Part shown: one piece after another, positions 25,552 through 33,919 of the stretch
Numbering within the stretch: position 1 is the first letter of the stretch
Layout: each line of letters starts with the position of its first letter
Assembly: GCA_021772075.1 (NCBI GenBank)
Contig: JAETNQ010000022.1
Location: forward strand, 1-56,908
DNA from: Lachnospiraceae bacterium
GTDB taxonomy: Bacteria > Bacillota > Clostridia > Lachnospirales > Lachnospiraceae
DNA: 56,908 nt
Reading direction: 5' to 3'
Made by a program: the position numbers and the translations under genes
Notes under the pieces: generated by a model
Database searches by the model: none
Told to the model about the DNA's origin: nothing
What the model saw: only the letters and a program-made list of their open reading frames with translations

Positions 25552-26418
25552 ATGAGTTGTTTTCAGGTAAGGACGGATCTGGCACTGGAGGCCCGGGAGA
25601 GCATCAAAGAATCAGAAGACGGCATCCGGGGAGTCAGGGTGGAAGAGACCTATGACGAGAAAAGTGAAATCAAAGTGACCAAAGTGGTAATCGAGTCAAA
25701 AAACGGCGCGAAGGCCATGGGGAAACCGATGGGGATTTATGTGACTCTGGAAGCGCCGGGCATGGCGGAGCCGGAAGAAAATTATCATCAGGAAATATCT
25801 TCGGAACTGGCAAAGCAGTTAAAGGATATTATACCGGATGCGGAAAAGGAACAGTCTATATTGATCGTAGGTCTGGGGAACCGGGATGTGACAGCGGATG
25901 CCCTGGGGCCGAACGTGGCGGATAACCTGTTTATTACCCGCCATGTGGTAAAAGAATACGGAAAGGCAGCATACAGCAAATCCCGCATGCATATGGTGAG
26001 CAGCATTGTACCGGGGGTGATGGCCAAGACCGGGATGGAGAGCGCGGAGATCATAAAAGGAGTGGTGGAGCAGACAAAACCGGACGTTGTGATCGTTATC
26101 GATGCCTTGGCGGCCAGATCCACAAAGCGCCTGAACCGCACGATACAGATTACTAATACGGGAATCCATCCCGGTTCCGGGGTGGGAAACCATAGAAACG
26201 CCCTGACTAAGGACAGCCTGGGGGCGCCTGTAATCGCTATCGGCGTTCCTACCGTAGTGGATGCGGCCACTATCGTCAACGATGCGCTGGCTGACAAAGC
26301 GCCTTCCAATCTGGCTGAGCTGAATAATATGTATGTGACGAGCAAGGATGTGGATTATCAGGTGAAGCAGATCAGCCATATTATATGCGATGCGATTAAT
26401 GAGGCATTGGAATTATAA
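25552..26418 (+). CDS. gpr: Germination protease GPR
   Basis: This 288-residue aspartic-type endopeptidase degrades small acid-soluble spore proteins during germination. The N-terminal FQVRTDLALEAR is the conserved motif around the propeptide cleavage region. IVGLGNRDVTADALGP, VPGVMAKTGMES, VIVIDALAARS, TDTGIHPGSGVGN-like (ITNTGIHPGSGVGNHR) and GVPTVVDAATI are characteristic. The length is somewhat below that of the Bacillus protein. It is divergent from rpsT and followed 60 bases later by spoIIP. It is normally expressed in the forespore, but I could not identify a sigma-G promoter with confidence. Confidence 0.97.
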   Translation: MSCFQVRTDLALEARESIKESEDGIRGVRVEETYDEKSEIKVTKVVIESKNGAKAMGKPMGIYVTLEAPGMAEPEENYHQEISSELAKQLKDIIPDAEKEQSILIVGLGNRDVTADALGPNVADNLFITRHVVKEYGKAAYSKSRMHMVSSIVPGVMAKTGMESAEIIKGVVEQTKPDVVIVIDALAARSTKRLNRTIQITNTGIHPGSGVGNHRNALTKDSLGAPVIAIGVPTVVDAATIVNDALADKAPSNLAELNNMYVTSKDVDYQVKQISHIICDAINEALEL

Positions 26419-26478
26419 CCTTTTTTCCGGCATATAATTACCTGGTACAGTTTATGTACAGGCAAAGAGGTGGCGCGG

Positions 26479-27882
26479 TTGTATTTCGGGAATAAAGAGA
26501 ATAGGAAAAAAATAAAGCAAAAAATATTAAACGGCTGTATAGGAACCCTGATAGGGACGGCGGTTCTCTGCACGTTGTTTTCGACGTTTTCTTCTAAAGA
26601 GGATGGGGAAGAGAGCGGTTTCTGGGGGAAAGCGGCCGTTTGGCTGCAGAGGCAGATGAATCGGACATATCTGCCTGTTTTTGCTTTTGTGGAAGAGGAG
26701 ACAGGCATACACGGGGATCCCTGGGAGCTGCTGGAAGGGCTGCTGCTGGAGGGCGCGCCTCTGTACAGATACAGCGAGGAACAGGAAGGATTCCGGGTCA
26801 GCATAGAAGACGAGGATACTTATGATCTGCTGATCCGCGAGGAAGGAACGGATGAGGACCGGAAAGGAGTGGAAGACGGCTCGCTGGAATACGATGATGA
26901 TGCGCTTCATATCGACGGGGATCTGGAAAGGGCCATGATGGAGGAAAATAATTCCTACAACGAAAACATACAGGAAGAGGAAACGCCTGAGGAGGAACCG
27001 GAGGAGGTGAAGGAGTTCCGGAAGGCTTTAAATAAAAGTTATACATATGATTGGAATGGGTTGAAGGAGTACGAGGACATCGTCTCCGCTTTTTATGCCA
27101 TTGACAGTACTACTTCCATCACGGATGAACAGTTGAATCTGGAAAACCTGCTGGGAAAGGATATGTCTTTGAAGGGGAGCGCGGAAGAGCCGCAAATACT
27201 CATCTATCATACCCATTCCCAGGAAGGATTTGTGGATTCGGTGGCCGGGGACGCGTCTACCACGATTGTAGGGGCCGGCGACAGGCTGGCACAGATCCTG
27301 GCACAAGAATACGGATTCAATGTGCTGCATCATAAAGGGGAGTACGATGTGGAGGCAAGGGATTATGCCTATTCCAATTCGCTCCCGGCGATCGAACAGA
27401 TACTTGCAGAAAATCCTTCCATTGAGGTAGTGATCGATCTGCACCGGGATGCGGTGGCGGAGGGGAGGAAGCTGGCGGTGAATCTGCAGGGAAGGCCTAC
27501 GGCGCAGTTTATGTTCTTTAACGGACTGAGCAGAACAAGGAAAAACGGGGATATTTCTTATCTGGAGAACCCCTATGCGGACGATAACCTGGCTTTTTCT
27601 TTCCAGGCCCAGATCGCCTGTAATGAATATTATCCCGGCCTTGCCAGGAGGATTTACCTAAAGGCATACCGCTATAACATGCATTTGCGGGAAAAATGCA
27701 TGCTGATCGAACTGGGCGCGCAGACCAATACGGTAGAGGAAATCATGAACGCCTGTGATCCGCTGGCGCATGTGCTGGCAAAGGTGCTTTACGGAGAAAC
27801 GGGTGCGCAGGCCAGGGAAGCTGCGGGGGTGGAGTTGGAAAGCGGGGAAACCGACATGAAAGGGGAAAATAATTCGCATTGA
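26479..27882 (+). CDS. spoIIP: Stage II sporulation protein P (peptidoglycan hydrolase)
   Basis: This 467-residue protein has an N-terminal membrane anchor (GTLIGTAVLCTLFSTF, ~residues 20-36), a long acidic linker (~80-180) and the SpoIIP catalytic domain with ILIYHTHSQEGF, VVIDLHRDAV and CMLIELGAQTNT. It cleaves septal peptidoglycan during engulfment, together with SpoIID and SpoIIM. The start is taken as TTG 26479, 8 bases after AAAGAGG, because the upstream GTG at 26470 overlaps the Shine-Dalgarno. Its terminator (27909-27953) coincides with a recombination site, so its 3' end depends on the orientation of the adjacent invertible segment. Confidence 0.95.
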   Translation: MYFGNKENRKKIKQKILNGCIGTLIGTAVLCTLFSTFSSKEDGEESGFWGKAAVWLQRQMNRTYLPVFAFVEEETGIHGDPWELLEGLLLEGAPLYRYSEEQEGFRVSIEDEDTYDLLIREEGTDEDRKGVEDGSLEYDDDALHIDGDLERAMMEENNSYNENIQEEETPEEEPEEVKEFRKALNKSYTYDWNGLKEYEDIVSAFYAIDSTTSITDEQLNLENLLGKDMSLKGSAEEPQILIYHTHSQEGFVDSVAGDASTTIVGAGDRLAQILAQEYGFNVLHHKGEYDVEARDYAYSNSLPAIEQILAENPSIEVVIDLHRDAVAEGRKLAVNLQGRPTAQFMFFNGLSRTRKNGDISYLENPYADDNLAFSFQAQIACNEYYPGLARRIYLKAYRYNMHLREKCMLIELGAQTNTVEEIMNACDPLAHVLAKVLYGETGAQAREAAGVELESGETDMKGENNSH

Positions 27883-27908
27883 TTTTGCTGGAAATATGGA
27901 ATAATAAT

Positions 27909-27953
27909 AAAAAGAAATGCAACATTCTGTATGGAAATGTTGCATTTCTTTTT
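27909..27953. terminator. spoIIP terminator that contains the left recombination site
   Basis: AAAAAGAAATGCAACATT (27909-27926) and AATGTTGCATTTCTTTTT (27936-27953) form a perfect 18-bp stem with a 9-base loop. A-runs and T-runs flank it, so it can terminate in both directions. Only the inner part (27917-27944) is shared with the inverted copy at 28709-28736. Half of this terminator therefore lies inside the invertible segment and would be lost on inversion. Confidence 0.85.
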
Positions 27954-27962
27954 ACATATTAT

Positions 27963-27989
27963 GTATCGGAGATTATGGCAAATACTTTA
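27963..27989 (-). promoter_or_regulatory. Sigma-28 (SigD/FliA)-like promoter inside the invertible segment
   Basis: The - strand reads TAAAGTAT, 11 bases, TCCGATAC. This matches the flagellar sigma-28 consensus TAAAGTTT-N11-GCCGATAA at 13 of 16 positions with exact spacing. In the present orientation it points left into the spoIIP terminator, 10 bases away, so it should be silent. Confidence 0.7.
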
Positions 27990-28039
27990 TAGCAAAAACA
28001 AAAAAATTTAAAAATTCAATTCAAAATCAAGAGTCCTTT

Positions 28040-28624
28040 TTAAATATTAATATTCAAAAATACTTCATCCCTGTCATCTTGTTCAATACACAAATACTTC
28101 TTGGTAATCTGATATGAGGAATGGTTATAAATGTTCATTAACATAGCTGGCGGCACACCTTCTTTCCATGCAAAGTAACCAAAGGTCTTGCGGAGGGAAT
28201 GGCAGCTGACAGGCTCTTCCAGATGAGCGGCAGAAGCCGCTTCTCTTATGATACGGTATGCCTGATAGCGGCTGAGGGGCATTTGGGGATTTTGGGAACT
28301 GTTGAAAATATAGTCATCGGGAAGCCTGGGGCAGCGGCTTTTACTGTTTAGCAATATGGACAGGCTGTTTTTTACCGAGGAATTCATGGCGATAATGCTT
28401 TGCTTGCCGGTTTTCTGTTCGGTAATACGGATATGCTTAAAAAAGCATCGGGAAGAAAAGTCATAGACATTTTTCCACTGCAGGGACAGCAGATCACTGA
28501 TGCGCAGGGCGGTATTCAAGCCTGTTACGATTAAAGAATAGTTTCTGAAGTTCTGTTTGGCAAGGTAATAGTTCTTGAAATTTTCCAGTGCAGTTTTGTC
28601 TTTGATTGGCTGTGTTGTACTCAT
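28040..28624 (-). CDS. FimB/RecV-type tyrosine recombinase (DNA invertase)
   Basis: This 194-residue protein is about the size of FimB/FimE and shorter than phage integrases. The catalytic set is complete: Arg41 (ALRISDLL), Lys71 or Lys74 (KTGK), His142 and Arg145 (HSLRKTFG), His168 (YNHSS) and the nucleophile Tyr177 (KKYL). ATG 28624 has AAAGGAG 6 bases upstream, and an upstream in-frame extension is not needed. The gene lies wholly inside the 28-bp inverted repeats, so it is the likely enzyme acting on them. In the current orientation it is transcribed away from csrA-fliC. After inversion it would be co-directional with spoIIP, whose terminator would be broken. Confidence 0.9.
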   Translation of the reverse strand: MSTTQPIKDKTALENFKNYYLAKQNFRNYSLIVTGLNTALRISDLLSLQWKNVYDFSSRCFFKHIRITEQKTGKQSIIAMNSSVKNSLSILLNSKSRCPRLPDDYIFNSSQNPQMPLSRYQAYRIIREAASAAHLEEPVSCHSLRKTFGYFAWKEGVPPAMLMNIYNHSSYQITKKYLCIEQDDRDEVFLNINI

Positions 28625-28708
28625 AACGTCTCCTTTTTGTTTTATAGTGCTGTATTGCGTAAAATATTTTGATGATATTTCATATTTTATGGAATATGCA
28701 ATGAATGT

Positions 28709-28736
28709 TGCAACATTTCCATACAGAATGTTGCAT
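28709..28736. repeat. Right recombination site (inverted copy of 27917-27944)
   Basis: This is a perfect reverse complement of the left site over 28 bases. Flanking bases differ from the left copy (CGGCAGC on the outside), so it is not a terminator. On its inner side it extends into a 14-bp palindrome AATGTTGCAACATT (28704-28717), possibly an extra recombinase arm site. Confidence 0.9.
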
Positions 28737-28830
28737 CGGCAGCAACGGTGGTGCCGGGGGCATGGCTGTTGCCGCAGGCATGGCGGCACATAACGGATGG
28801 CGTGTTATGGAGAAACAAGGAGGTTTTAAT

Positions 28831-29079
28831 ATGTTGCGGTTAACAGTAAGTACGGAAGAATATCTGATGATTGGTGATGATGTAAGAATTGTATTTTTAG
28901 GCGGCAGCCACAATCACCTGAAGATTATGATTGATGCACCAAAGGAAGTAGATGTGATCAGGAGCAGGGTCATTGAAAATAAAATCAAAGATCCGGAACT
29001 GAAAGCAAAGCTCCCTAAATATTATGCAGAACCGGATCGGCAGGAAAAATTCCGCAAATCCCAAAAGATCTGTAAGTAA
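28831..29079 (+). CDS. csrA: Carbon storage regulator CsrA
   Basis: This 82-residue RNA-binding protein has the family outline MLRLTVSTEEYLMIGDDVRI at the start, a beta core (GSHNHLKIMIDAPKEVDVIR) and the RSRVIENKI region. In Firmicutes CsrA binds GGA motifs in the flagellin leader and blocks its translation, and FliW relieves this; no fliW is in the window. The C-terminus is about 10 residues longer than usual and basic. AAGGAGG lies 7 bases before the ATG. There is no convincing promoter between the right recombination site and the gene, so expression may depend on the switch. fliC follows 203 bases later. Confidence 0.93.
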   Translation: MLRLTVSTEEYLMIGDDVRIVFLGGSHNHLKIMIDAPKEVDVIRSRVIENKIKDPELKAKLPKYYAEPDRQEKFRKSQKICK

Positions 29080-29282
29080 TAGAGTTAATAGCCGGAGTTT
29101 TCTAGAGACCTCGGATATTAGGTGCATTTTCCGGCAGGCATCTGCCATGGGAAAGGCGCAGATAGAACAACTGAATAAGGAAAGATGGCAGATAAACGGA
29201 TTTATCTGCAAGACAATCCGGCAGGAAAAAATCATAAGAAATGCTTTTCATCAATGCCGGTAAGCACAAGGAGGTAATTAGT
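29080..29282 (+). promoter_or_regulatory. fliC leader with CsrA-type hairpin
   Basis: This 203-base leader has a perfect 9-bp hairpin GCAGATAAA-CGGA-TTTATCTGC (29188-29209) with GGA in its loop. A second GGA lies in the Shine-Dalgarno AAGGAGG before fliC. In Bacillus subtilis hag, CsrA binds just such a pair, an upstream hairpin site and the Shine-Dalgarno site. A smaller hairpin GGCAG-GCAT-CTGCC is at 29133-29146. No separate sigma-28 promoter is seen here. Confidence 0.6.
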
Positions 29283-30644
29283 ATGGTAGTACAACACAAT
29301 CTTACAGCGATGAACGCAAACAGAATGTTAAACATCACGGTAAACACACAGGCAAAACAGACAGAAAGACTTTCTTCCGGTTATCGAATCAACCGTGCGG
29401 CAGATGATGCGGCAGGCCTTTCCATCTCTGAAAAAATGAGAAAACAGATCAGAGGTCTGTCCCAGGCTTCTACAAATGCGCAGGACGGCATCAGCATGGT
29501 ACAGACAGCGGAAGGTGCTTTGACAGAAGTACACGATATGCTGCAGAGAATGAATGAATTGGCTGTAAAATCCGCAAACGGAACCAATAGTACGGAAGAA
29601 AGATCTTATATCCAGCAGGAAATTGACCAGTTGATCACAGAGATTGATCGTGTGTCGGAAACGACAAAGTTTAATGACCGTTATTTGCTGAAAGGGGAGG
29701 GTACAAGGACAATCGAGGTAGATGTTCCGGCAGTAGACGCAGTGGATGTGAAAGCTACTTATGTTGCGGGAAAAGGCGAATCCAGCATTGGATTACAGAC
29801 CGGCAAGGATTTGAATGCCGTATTTCTGAAAGGAAGCACAACCGCGCTGACAGCCGCAGATATTCCCAAGTATTTTGAAATTAATGCTGACGGAGACATT
29901 GTGATAAAAGATGGCGTGGAATTATTCAGTGTAGCAGCAAATGGCACCAACGAATACGGCGCGCAGCTAGACGATAAGAAAGTGGCAGATGCGGATATAC
30001 AGGCTCTGCTCCAGGTAAACACAAGCAAAGTATCAACGGCGGATGATGGTACCGCTTTGGTTGACGAAGAAGATTTAGCTGATTTATTCAATACGGACGG
30101 TTCTTTGAAAGCTCCTATTTATGCAATGAAGGCAGATGGAACCTGGGCAGAAATCGGTGCGGAACAGGTGGGAAAATTTATCAATGTCACTCCTGGCAAA
30201 GTCGCAGTAGCAGCCGGTACAGAGGAGAAAGAGGTTGCAGGGATTTTTGAACTGAATCTCCATGTAGGCGCGGAGAGTGCGGCAGCAAATAAAATTTCTG
30301 TCAGCATTGAAGCGATGAATGCAGAAAACATCGGCGTCAAGGATTTGAAGGTTAATACTGAAGATGCGGCAACAGCAGCGATTGATCAGTTGAATTTCTC
30401 GATTCGCAAGGTATCCGAACAAAGAGCGGCTCTCGGCGCAATACAGAACCGCTTGGAGCATACAATCAACAACCTGGATAATGTAGTTGAGAATACAACA
30501 GCGGCAGAATCACGCATCCGTGATACCGATATGGCAAAAGCGATGGTTACGTATTCGAATAATCAGGTTCTTGCCCAGGCGGGACAGGCTATGCTTGCGC
30601 AGGCTAACCAGGTAAATCAGGGCGTATTGTCCCTGCTCCAGTAA
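29283..30644 (+). CDS. fliC: Flagellin
   Basis: This 453-residue filament subunit has conserved D0/D1 ends: [17 protein letters not shown], then [20 protein letters not shown] near residue 38, [15 protein letters not shown] near 90, and a C-terminal [18 protein letters not shown]. The D1 segment corresponds to the part of bacterial flagellins that TLR5 recognises. The central domain (~residues 145-360) is variable and hydrophilic. Export needs no signal peptide. ATG 29283 follows AAGGAGG by 8 bases. The gene appears controlled at two levels: a phase-variable promoter upstream of csrA, and CsrA binding in the leader. Confidence 0.97.
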   Translation: MVVQHNLTAMNANRMLNITVNTQAKQTERLSSGYRINRAADDAAGLSISEKMRKQIRGLSQASTNAQDGISMVQTAEGALTEVHDMLQRMNELAVKSANGTNSTEERSYIQQEIDQLITEIDRVSETTKFNDRYLLKGEGTRTIEVDVPAVDAVDVKATYVAGKGESSIGLQTGKDLNAVFLKGSTTALTAADIPKYFEINADGDIVIKDGVELFSVAANGTNEYGAQLDDKKVADADIQALLQVNTSKVSTADDGTALVDEEDLADLFNTDGSLKAPIYAMKADGTWAEIGAEQVGKFINVTPGKVAVAAGTEEKEVAGIFELNLHVGAESAAANKISVSIEAMNAENIGVKDLKVNTEDAATAAIDQLNFSIRKVSEQRAALGAIQNRLEHTINNLDNVVENTTAAESRIRDTDMAKAMVTYSNNQVLAQAGQAMLAQANQVNQGVLSLLQ

Positions 30645-30686
30645 GGTTCCTGCTTCGGTTACAGGTAACAGCGGATTTCATATCAG

Positions 30687-30737
30687 ACATCCCGATAAGG
30701 CTGGCTTATATTTGCCGGCCTTATTGGGATGTTTTTA
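30687..30737 (+). terminator. fliC terminator
   Basis: CATCCCGATAAGGCTGGC pairs with GCCGGCCTTATTGGGATG and is followed by TTTTT (30732-30736). It is long and strong, and it isolates flagellin transcription from lepA. Confidence 0.92.
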
Positions 30738-30874
30738 TGCCAAACGGGCGGATAGTCGTGGGAACCGGCGGTGAAAAGACAATGGACAATAACCGCAGAT
30801 ATATGATATACTTACTCCGGTTAGAAGGAACCGCCTATAGCAGCCGGAAGGGCGGGATATTACGGAGGAAACAA

Positions 30875-32689
30875 ATGTCGGGTATAGATCAGAGTAAAAT
30901 AAGGAATTTTTGCATTGTGGCGCATATCGACCACGGAAAATCCACGCTGGCGGACCGTATTATAGAAAAAACGGGACTTTTGACGAGCAGGGAGATGCAG
31001 TCCCAAGTGCTGGATAATATGGATCTGGAAAGGGAAAGGGGCATTACGATCAAGGCTCAGACCGTCCGCATCATTTACCGGGCAAACGATGGGGAAGAGT
31101 ATATTTTTAACCTGATCGATACGCCGGGGCATGTGGATTTTAACTATGAAGTAAGCAGAAGCCTTGCGGCCTGCGACGGGGCGATCCTTGTGGTGGACGC
31201 TGCCCAGGGAATCGAGGCCCAGACTCTTGCCAACGTATATCTGGCGCTGGATCATGATCTGGATGTATTTCCGGTGATCAATAAGATTGATCTGCCCAGC
31301 GCCCAGCCCCAGTGGGTAAAGGATGAGATTGAGGACGTGATCGGGCTGGAGGCGCAGGATGCGCCGATGATTTCCGCAAAGAACGGGATCGGCATCGAAG
31401 AGGTATTGGAAGCGATAGTAAAGAAGATCCCGGCTCCTTCGGGCAGCCCGGAGAACCCTTTACAGGCTTTGATTTTTGATTCCCTGTATGATTCCTACAA
31501 AGGGGTCATCGTATTCTGCCGCATCAAGGAAGGAAGGGTGAAAAAGGGAACCCAGATCCTGATGATGGCCACGGGGGCAAAGGCGGAAGTCGTGGAAGTG
31601 GGCTATTTTGGGCCGGGGCAGTTTATTCCCTGCGAGGAACTGTCCGCCGGCATGGTAGGATATATTACGGCTTCCATTAAAAATGTCAGGGATACGGCGG
31701 TGGGCGATACGGTGACGGATGCCGCCCATCCCTGCGCGGAGCCGCTGCCCGGTTATAAAAAAGTAAATTCCATGGTATTCTGCGGCATGTATCCGGCAGA
31801 CGGGGCGAAATACCCGGATCTGCGGGATGCTTTGGAAAAGCTTCAGCTGAACGATGCGGCTCTGCAATATGAGCCGGAGACATCGGTGGCCCTTGGGTTC
31901 GGCTTCCGCTGCGGCTTTCTTGGCTTGCTCCATCTGGAAATTATCCAGGAAAGGCTGGAGCGGGAATATAATCTGGATCTGGTGACGACAGCGCCGGGGG
32001 TTATTTACCGGGTGTATAAAAATAACGGGGAAATGATTGAACTGACGAATCCGACGAATCTGCCGGATCCGTCGGAAATCGCCTATATGGAAGAACCGGT
32101 GGTCAACGCGGAAGTCATGGTGACGACGGAGTTCATAGGGCCGATCATGGAATTGTGCCAGGAGCGGAGAGGGCGCTATCTGGGCATGGAATATATGGAG
32201 GAAACCAGGGCGCTGCTGAAATATGAACTGCCGCTGAATGAAATTATTTATGATTTCTTCGATGCCTTGAAATCCCGTTCCAGGGGATATGCATCTTTCG
32301 ATTATGACTTGAAAGGATATGAGGAATCGAAGCTGGTGAAGCTGGATATTCTGATTAACCGGGAGGAAGTGGACGCTCTTTCGTTTATCGTGCATGCGGA
32401 CAGCGCTTATGAGAGAGGAAGGAAGATGTGCGAGAAGCTGAAGGACGAGATCCCGAGGCATCTGTTCGAGATCCCGATCCAGGCTGCAGTGGGCGGAAAG
32501 ATTATTGCCAGGGAGACGGTAAAAGCGATGCGCAAGGATGTGCTGGCGAAGTGCTACGGCGGCGATATTACCCGGAAGAAGAAACTGCTGGAGAAGCAGA
32601 AAGAAGGAAAGAAGAGAATGCGCCAGATAGGAAACGTGGAGATTCCGCAGAAGGCGTTTATGAGCGTCCTGAAATTGGACGATAAATAG
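30875..32689 (+). CDS. lepA: Elongation factor 4 (LepA) GTPase
   Basis: This 604-residue translational GTPase back-translocates or remodels ribosomes and affects 30S biogenesis. It carries [15 protein letters not shown] (G1), [10 protein letters not shown] (G2), DTPGHVDF (G3) and NKIDLPSA (G4), and the LepA-specific C-terminal region with [26 protein letters not shown] seen in segments. ATG 30875 has ACGGAGG 7 bases upstream; an open extension upstream lacks a ribosome site. In most Firmicutes it directly follows spoIIP; here the recombinase-csrA-fliC cassette separates them. hemW follows 18 bases later. Confidence 0.97.
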   Translation: MSGIDQSKIRNFCIVAHIDHGKSTLADRIIEKTGLLTSREMQSQVLDNMDLERERGITIKAQTVRIIYRANDGEEYIFNLIDTPGHVDFNYEVSRSLAACDGAILVVDAAQGIEAQTLANVYLALDHDLDVFPVINKIDLPSAQPQWVKDEIEDVIGLEAQDAPMISAKNGIGIEEVLEAIVKKIPAPSGSPENPLQALIFDSLYDSYKGVIVFCRIKEGRVKKGTQILMMATGAKAEVVEVGYFGPGQFIPCEELSAGMVGYITASIKNVRDTAVGDTVTDAAHPCAEPLPGYKKVNSMVFCGMYPADGAKYPDLRDALEKLQLNDAALQYEPETSVALGFGFRCGFLGLLHLEIIQERLEREYNLDLVTTAPGVIYRVYKNNGEMIELTNPTNLPDPSEIAYMEEPVVNAEVMVTTEFIGPIMELCQERRGRYLGMEYMEETRALLKYELPLNEIIYDFFDALKSRSRGYASFDYDLKGYEESKLVKLDILINREEVDALSFIVHADSAYERGRKMCEKLKDEIPRHLFEIPIQAAVGGKIIARETVKAMRKDVLAKCYGGDITRKKKLLEKQKEGKKRMRQIGNVEIPQKAFMSVLKLDDK

Positions 32690-32707
32690 ACGGGGGATGT
32701 TCATTTC

Positions 32708-33889
32708 GTGAAGAAGATCGGGATCTATATTCATGTGCCTTTTTGCGTACGGAAATGTTTTTACTGTGATTTCCTTTCTTTTCCGGCGGGGGAAGAAGCG
32801 CGGGAGCGGTATATAAACGGACTGCTGCGCGAGATCAGGAAGGAATCGGTTCGGTATAAAGAATATGAAGCGGACAGCGTTTTTATCGGAGGAGGGACGC
32901 CTACGGTTTTGTCCGGGGAGCAGATAAGAAGGCTGATGGACGGACTGAAGGACGGGTTTTCCTTTGGAAGGGAGCCGGAAGTCACCATAGAGGCGAATCC
33001 GGGGACGGTGGATATCGGGAAACTGGAAAGCTGCAGGGAGGCGGGGATTAACCGGATCAGCATCGGCGCGCAGTCCTTGAGCGACAAGGAACTGGCTCTG
33101 CTGGGAAGGGTGCATTCCACGGAAGATTTTCTGGAGGCATATGGCTTGGCGAGGAAAGCTGGATTCCGGAATATCAATGTGGATATGATGGCAGCATTGC
33201 CGGGGCAGAGGACGGAGGGTTATCTGGACGGGCTGAAAAGGGTCATAGATCTGGAGCCGGAGCATATTTCGGCATATAGTCTGATCGTGGAGGAAGGAAC
33301 CCCTTTTCATGACTGGTATGGGGAGGAAGGAAAACGGAGGAAAGGGATTCCTGCGCATTTCCCCTCGCAACTTCCTTCGCATCTTCCTTCGGAAGAGGAA
33401 GAACGGGAGATGTACGAGAAGACTGGCGAGGTTCTGGAAGCCGGAGGATATGATAGATATGAAATATCGAATTATGCAAAGCCGGGATACGAGTGCAGGC
33501 ATAATATCGGGTATTGGCAACGCCATGATTATGCAGGGTTTGGACTGGGAGCCGCATCCATGGTCGACAATGTGCGGTGGAAGAACAGCGCGGATATGGA
33601 AAAATATCTCCGCTGCATAGAGGATGGGTTTGGAGACGCCAAGGAAGAGCAATGCGTTTTAAGCATAAAGGAGCAGATGGAGGAGTTTATGTTTCTTGGA
33701 CTGCGGATGACGGAAGGGGTCGGAAAAGACGATTTTTACAGCGCTTTTGGCAGGAGTCTGGAGGACGTATATGGAGAGGTGATCGGGAAGCTGTGCGGGC
33801 AGGGCCTTTTAACGGATGGGGACAGGGTAAGGCTGACTCCTTATGGAAGGGATATCAGTAATTATGTGATGGCGGAGTTTTTGTGGTAA
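32708..33889 (+). CDS. hemW: Radical SAM heme chaperone HemW
   Basis: This 393-residue radical SAM protein has the [4Fe-4S] motif C13-x3-C17-x2-C20 (HVPFCVRKCFYCDF). FIGGGTPTVL, EANPGTV, NRISIGAQSL and the C-terminal HemN-type region (GLRMTEGV, LTPYGRDISNYVMAEFL) complete the family pattern. HemW delivers heme to membrane enzymes; it lacks the extra features of coproporphyrinogen dehydrogenase HemN. The start is GTG 32708 with GGGGGATG upstream. It is a short distance after lepA, the usual Firmicutes order. A basic low-complexity insert (HFPSQLPSHLPS) sits near residue 217. Confidence 0.94.
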   Translation: MKKIGIYIHVPFCVRKCFYCDFLSFPAGEEARERYINGLLREIRKESVRYKEYEADSVFIGGGTPTVLSGEQIRRLMDGLKDGFSFGREPEVTIEANPGTVDIGKLESCREAGINRISIGAQSLSDKELALLGRVHSTEDFLEAYGLARKAGFRNINVDMMAALPGQRTEGYLDGLKRVIDLEPEHISAYSLIVEEGTPFHDWYGEEGKRRKGIPAHFPSQLPSHLPSEEEEREMYEKTGEVLEAGGYDRYEISNYAKPGYECRHNIGYWQRHDYAGFGLGAASMVDNVRWKNSADMEKYLRCIEDGFGDAKEEQCVLSIKEQMEEFMFLGLRMTEGVGKDDFYSAFGRSLEDVYGEVIGKLCGQGLLTDGDRVRLTPYGRDISNYVMAEFLW

Positions 33890-33919
33890 CAGAGGCTGTA
33901 AGGAATGTGAGGGTGGAAA

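Larger units (their letters stand above)
27917..28736. other. Putative invertible DNA segment (flagellin phase switch)
   Basis: A 28-bp sequence at 27917-27944 is repeated perfectly in inverted orientation at 28709-28736. Each copy is a recombinase-type site: ATGCAACATT, a 9-base asymmetric centre (CTGTATGGA) and AATGTTGCA. Between them lie a FimB-sized tyrosine recombinase gene and, next to the left site, a sigma-28-like promoter on the - strand. A position x maps to 56653-x on inversion. The promoter would then lie at 28664-28690 on the + strand, facing csrA and fliC. Inversion itself is inferred, not observed. Confidence 0.8.

Noticed and set aside
28040-28624. Recombinase as a leftover prophage integrase
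   Set aside because: It is FimB-sized, has no phage neighbours, and is enclosed by perfect inverted recombination sites, which fits a DNA invertase better.
31460-33652. A 730-codon open frame on the - strand across lepA and hemW
   Set aside because: It lies antisense to two certain genes, and its translation is rich in His, Arg, Pro and Ile with no recognisable motifs. It arises from codon bias on the coding strand.
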